DNA of 33,596 nt from Clostridia bacterium (GTDB lineage Bacteria > Bacillota > Clostridia > Oscillospirales > CAG-272). Positions 31,301-33,596 of this stretch are shown here, one piece after another (position 1 is the first letter of the stretch; every line of letters begins with the position of its first letter). The position numbers were made by a program, and so were the translations under genes. The stretch spans positions 1 through 33,596 of the forward strand of contig JAFULR010000006.1 of the NCBI GenBank assembly GCA_017483195.1. Reading direction: 5' to 3'. The notes under the pieces were generated by a model. It saw nothing but the letters and a program-made list of their open reading frames with translations, ran no database searches and was not told the DNA's origin.

Positions 31301-32593
31301 TCATAATAGATCCTTTATCTTTTGAATGGGCATTTTGATAAGCTCTGCCTTGCCTATTTCTTTAACGTAAGTTATTGTGATGCTGTCACCGTCCGCTTTT
31401 TTGTCGCGAAGGATGAAATCAAACAGCTTGTCGCTTTCGATCACCGCGCTTGTGGGAAGACCGATAATATCGTATATTGAAAGCAAACGCTCTTTTACAG
31501 CTTGCGAGCAGACGTAAAGCATGCCCACAGCAACCGCGTGTCCGTGAAGCATTCCCGTCAGGCTCTCCACCGCGTGACCGACCGTGTGACCGAAATTCAG
31601 AATTTTGCGCTCACCGCTCTCTTTTTCATCGCGCTCGACTATTCCTTTTTTTATTAGCAGGGATCTCTCTATCACAAGCTCAATGTCGTCAAGGAAGCTT
31701 CCGTTTTCAAATATTTCAAAAAGCTCCGCATCACTCGTCGTTGCCATTTTCAATGCTTCGGCAAGCCCCGAGCGTATCTGATTTATGTCAAGAGTCAGTA
31801 AAAGCTCCGGATCAACTATCACACCCTTTGGTTGATAGAAAGCTCCCACGGTGTTTTTGTAGCCGCCAAGATCGATAGCCACCTTTCCGCCTATGGATGA
31901 ATCCACCTGGGAAAGGAGTGTGGTGGGGATATTGTAAAAATCAATGCCCCTCATATACGATGCCGCAACAAATCCCGCAAGATCGCCGCAAACTCCGCCG
32001 CCCACCGCGATAACGCAATCCGTCCTTGTAAAACGGTTCTGAGCCATAAAGGTGAGTATTTTTTCAAAATTTTCAAGGCTTTTGCTCGCTTCACCCTGAT
32101 CTATCGTGTATATGTAAGAATTTGCGCATTTGCTTGCAACCTTTTGCGCGTATTCACTCGGAACACCGCTGTCGGTAACGATCAGAACGCGCCTGTTCAG
32201 ATCGAAATATTTATCTGCAAGAGAGATGGTACCGCAGCCGAGGATTATGTCGTAAGCATCCTTTTCAAGCTGCATGCGTATTTTTTTCACACCCTCGCAA
32301 TCATAAAGAACTCCGCCCATATGCAGAGGGTATAGCTCTGCCTGATATGCGCGGGAAATTGCCATATTGCTTTTCACAAAATTGATATAGTGCGCCTTGA
32401 TCTCCTCATTGTCGATGCGTTCGGAAGCGGCATCAATTATAGCCTGCTCACGGCAGGCATCAAGAATGGGCAGAGCATGCTCCGCCTTGTATTCTGCAAT
32501 TTCTTTGACGGCAGACATGCGCAAAGAAAAAAGCTCAGCCATATCGCTGTCGATCTTATTGATTTTTTCTCTTGCTTGCATGAGCTTGTCCAT
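31301..32593 (-). CDS. aroB: Fused chorismate mutase - 3-dehydroquinate synthase (CM-AroB)
   Basis: Residues 1 to about 88 form an AroQ-class chorismate mutase. Arg8, Arg25, Lys36, Asp45, Arg48, Glu49, Ser80 and Gln84 align with E. coli CM residues Arg11, Arg28, Lys39, Asp48, Arg51, Glu52, Ser84 and Gln88 at nearly identical spacing, so this part should be active. From about residue 95 to 430 it is 3-dehydroquinate synthase. This part has VGGGVCGDLAGFVAA, PTTLLSQVDSSIGGKVAI, SGLAEALK with the metal-binding Glu, NFGHTVGHAVE and HGHAVAVGM (usually HGEAV). It thus joins step 2 to the first step beyond chorismate toward Phe and Tyr. It is the first gene of the aro operon. The ATG follows GGGAGG. 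Confidence 0.93.
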   Translation of the reverse strand: MDKLMQAREKINKIDSDMAELFSLRMSAVKEIAEYKAEHALPILDACREQAIIDAASERIDNEEIKAHYINFVKSNMAISRAYQAELYPLHMGGVLYDCEGVKKIRMQLEKDAYDIILGCGTISLADKYFDLNRRVLIVTDSGVPSEYAQKVASKCANSYIYTIDQGEASKSLENFEKILTFMAQNRFTRTDCVIAVGGGVCGDLAGFVAASYMRGIDFYNIPTTLLSQVDSSIGGKVAIDLGGYKNTVGAFYQPKGVIVDPELLLTLDINQIRSGLAEALKMATTSDAELFEIFENGSFLDDIELVIERSLLIKKGIVERDEKESGERKILNFGHTVGHAVESLTGMLHGHAVAVGMLYVCSQAVKERLLSIYDIIGLPTSAVIESDKLFDFILRDKKADGDSITITYVKEIGKAELIKMPIQKIKDLL

Positions 32594-32616
32594 GAGCGCC
32601 TCCCGAATAAAGATAT

Positions 32617-32633
32617 AGTTATCAATGATAACT
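32617..32633 (-). promoter_or_regulatory. Operator O1 at the start of the aro transcript
   Basis: AGTTATCATTGATAACT is a palindrome with perfect 8-bp arms. It covers about +1 to +17 of the aro transcript. It matches O2 at 14 of 17 positions. Confidence 0.7.
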
Positions 32634-32640
32634 TTTCTTC

Positions 32641-32669
32641 ATTTTACTCTTTTTATTCTTAAAAGTCAA
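32641..32669 (-). promoter_or_regulatory. Promoter of the aro operon
   Basis: TTGACT (32669-32664), 17 bp, TAAAAT (32646-32641). It starts transcription near 32634, about 40 nt before the first ATG. The leader is too short for a T-box or Trp/Phe-type attenuator, so control is likely at initiation. Confidence 0.8.
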
Positions 32670-32693
32670 TACATTTTGCAAATAATTTTTAAA

Positions 32694-32710
32694 AATTATC
32701 ATTGACAATT
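32694..32710 (+). promoter_or_regulatory. Operator O2 over the tetR -35 box
   Basis: AATTATCATTGACAATT is a weaker version of O1 (14 of 17 bases shared). It contains the TTGACA of the regulator's promoter. Repression of its own gene is expected. Confidence 0.65.
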
Positions 32711-32730
32711 TTATAAAAGTCGTATATAAT
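32702..32730 (+). promoter_or_regulatory. Promoter of the TetR-family regulator
   Basis: TTGACA (32702-32707), 17 bp, TATAAT (32725-32730): full consensus. It faces away from the aro promoter. Confidence 0.88.
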
Positions 32731-32761
32731 GTACTTGTAAAACTCTTAGGCGGTGATAATA

Positions 32762-33340
32762 ATGGATAATAAATTTGCCAGAAAGACAATTAAGGAAAGA
32801 CTTATTCTTGCGGGTATCGATGAAATAGGAAACTGCGGCGTTGCGAATTTTTCTCTTCGCCAGGTGGCTGTAGCTTGCAACGTTTCGTGCGCCACCCCGT
32901 ATAACTATTTTAAAAATAAAGAAGGCTTTGTGCTTGAGATAATTCAGTATATCAAATATCAGTGGTCGCTGCTCAAGGGCGAGATAAATAAGCTTTATAA
33001 GAATGATGAAAAAAAGCTACTTATCGAGCTTTGCGTTTTCTACATAAAATTTTTGGTTGGAAATCCCAATTACCGTTCTATCATTATGCTTGATAATATT
33101 GAGGTGGATGACGAAAGCTATAGCGATATTGAGAGCGCAAGAAACTTTATAGAGATTGAGCTTGAGCATTATATGAAGATAAATAATGTCAGTGTCAGAG
33201 AATCGAGAAGAAAGAGCTTCGTTATCCGTGCCATCGTGTTCGAGGCAACGTTGCTTCTTGAACGCGGTGATCTTGAAAATACCCCCGAAAACTTTGATTT
33301 TATAAGATATTGCATCGCAAAGGAGCTTTCGCTCGTTTAA
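32762..33340 (+). CDS. TetR-family transcriptional regulator, divergent to the aro operon
   Basis: The 192-residue protein has an N-terminal TetR helix-turn-helix. NFSLRQVAVACNVSCATPYNYFKNKEGFVLEII (about 29-61) shows the typical A-x-x-x-x-V-S-x-x-x-x-Y-x-Y-F-x-x-K-E pattern. The C-terminal helical part, the likely ligand and dimer domain, is not similar to a type I can name. I start at the ATG at 32762 behind AGGCGGTG. A GTG at 32753 is less likely because it overlaps that site. Its promoter and the aro promoter are back to back, with matching palindromes at each, so it is probably the aro repressor. The ligand could be an aromatic amino acid or pathway intermediate, but that is inference. 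No clear terminator follows. Confidence 0.9.
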   Translation: MDNKFARKTIKERLILAGIDEIGNCGVANFSLRQVAVACNVSCATPYNYFKNKEGFVLEIIQYIKYQWSLLKGEINKLYKNDEKKLLIELCVFYIKFLVGNPNYRSIIMLDNIEVDDESYSDIESARNFIEIELEHYMKINNVSVRESRRKSFVIRAIVFEATLLLERGDLENTPENFDFIRYCIAKELSLV

Positions 33341-33392
33341 GCGATAAAACTGAAAATAAACCTCCCAAAATAAAGAAAAAGACCCTCTGCAC
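33341..33392. other. Short A-rich gap between tetR and the right-hand IS
   Basis: 52 bp of purine-rich sequence with no hairpin that would end the tetR transcript. Transcription could run into the IS in antisense to its transposase. Confidence 0.5.
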
Positions 33393-33596
33393 TGAAGTGA
33401 ACCCAAAAGTTTAGACAAAAATTAAATATTAAATTGCTTGTGAATGAGCTCGGTATTGAACTGGGCTCATTCCTTTTAGTTTTAGAGAAATTCTTTCGTT
33501 GTTGTAGTAATGTATGTATTCTTCCAACTTCTCAATGAATCCCCGAGGGGATTCAAATTTTTCGCCGTAATACATCTCAACCTTCAGCCTACCGAA
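33393..33596 (-). mobile_element. IS3-family insertion sequence, 3' part, running out of the window
   Basis: The terminal repeat TGAAGTGAACCCAAAAGTTTAG starts at 33393 (only the first 12 bases, TGAAGTGAACCC, are shared exactly with the left element end at 141-130). The end of a transposase frame begins 36 bp further in. Orientation is the same as the left-hand element, so these look like two direct copies of one IS. Confidence 0.85.
33429..33596 (-). CDS. IS3-family transposase OrfB, C-terminal 55 residues (cut by window edge)
   Basis: The visible part reads FGRLKVEMYYGEKF, then an acidic helix, then YIHYYNNERISLKLKGMSP and VQYRAHSQAI. The YIxYYNxxRIxxKLKGMSPVQYR ending is diagnostic of the IS3 (IS150-like) DDE integrase core. 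The catalytic Glu of the DDE triad should be a few residues upstream, outside the window. The frame stops at 33429 (TAA). Nothing suggests it is damaged. It is cut only by the window edge. Confidence 0.93.
   Translation of the reverse strand, partial: FGRLKVEMYYGEKFESPRGFIEKLEEYIHYYNNERISLKLKGMSPVQYRAHSQAI

Noticed and set aside
1..33596. Composite transposon formed by the two IS copies
   Set aside because: The 33 kb between them is dominated by housekeeping genes and contains no resistance or typical cargo. An assembly break at repeats is simpler.

Overview
The window looks like a piece of an uncultured, moderate-G+C Gram-positive bacterium of class Clostridia (Bacillota). The evidence is strong AGGAGG-type ribosome binding sites, sigma-A promoters close to TTGACA-17-TATAAT, a Phe T-box leader, Rho-independent terminators, a SpoVB-like flippase, and lipoproteins with clostridial-type Cys/His tails. 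This placement is inference from gene families and style, not from a marker gene. Both edges are cut inside copies of what appears to be the same IS3-family insertion sequence, which is where a short-read assembly often breaks.

Layout. 1-141: 5' end of an IS3-family element. 178-540: a REP-pair repeat and small hairpins. 541-4581: pheST (minus strand) behind a Phe T-box, with a second REP-pair in the leader. 4611-7014: a secreted subtilisin-like lipoprotein. Upstream of it, 7201-7327 is a short transcription unit that can fold as an H-type pseudoknot overlapping a terminator. 7384-11747: an operon of an MBL-fold hydrolase, gltX, glnS and a DUF1294 membrane protein. 11876-14122: an EF-G2-like GTPase on the plus strand, followed by a third REP-pair. 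14395-16521: a multi-OB-fold lipoprotein. 16759-18124: an isoprenylcysteine methyltransferase-like protein and a HAD phosphatase. 18170-19531: a MATE exporter. 19673-20602: a lone tyrosine recombinase. 20668-21789: phosphofructokinase. 22201-22488: a tRNA-Leu(CAG) gene preceded by a 165-bp insertion that repeats its first 22 nt. 22485-24014: a SpoVB-like flippase. 24100-26186: a CadC-like ArsR repressor, a CDF zinc/cadmium exporter and an unknown membrane-anchored protein.

26237-32593 is the most striking block. It is a six-gene minus-strand operon with all seven shikimate-pathway steps plus chorismate mutase: a chorismate mutase-AroB fusion, aroC, an AroE-AroK fusion, aroQ, aroA and a type I DAHP synthase. 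A divergent TetR-family regulator (32762-33340) is separated from it by 168 bp. Two near-identical 17-bp palindromes lie in that gap, one at the start of the aro transcript and one over the tetR -35 box, which suggests a local aro repressor that also controls itself.

Three things merit most attention: the TetR/aro control region with its enzyme fusions, the pseudoknot-terminator RNA upstream of the subtilase, and the REP-pair family with compensatory stem changes.
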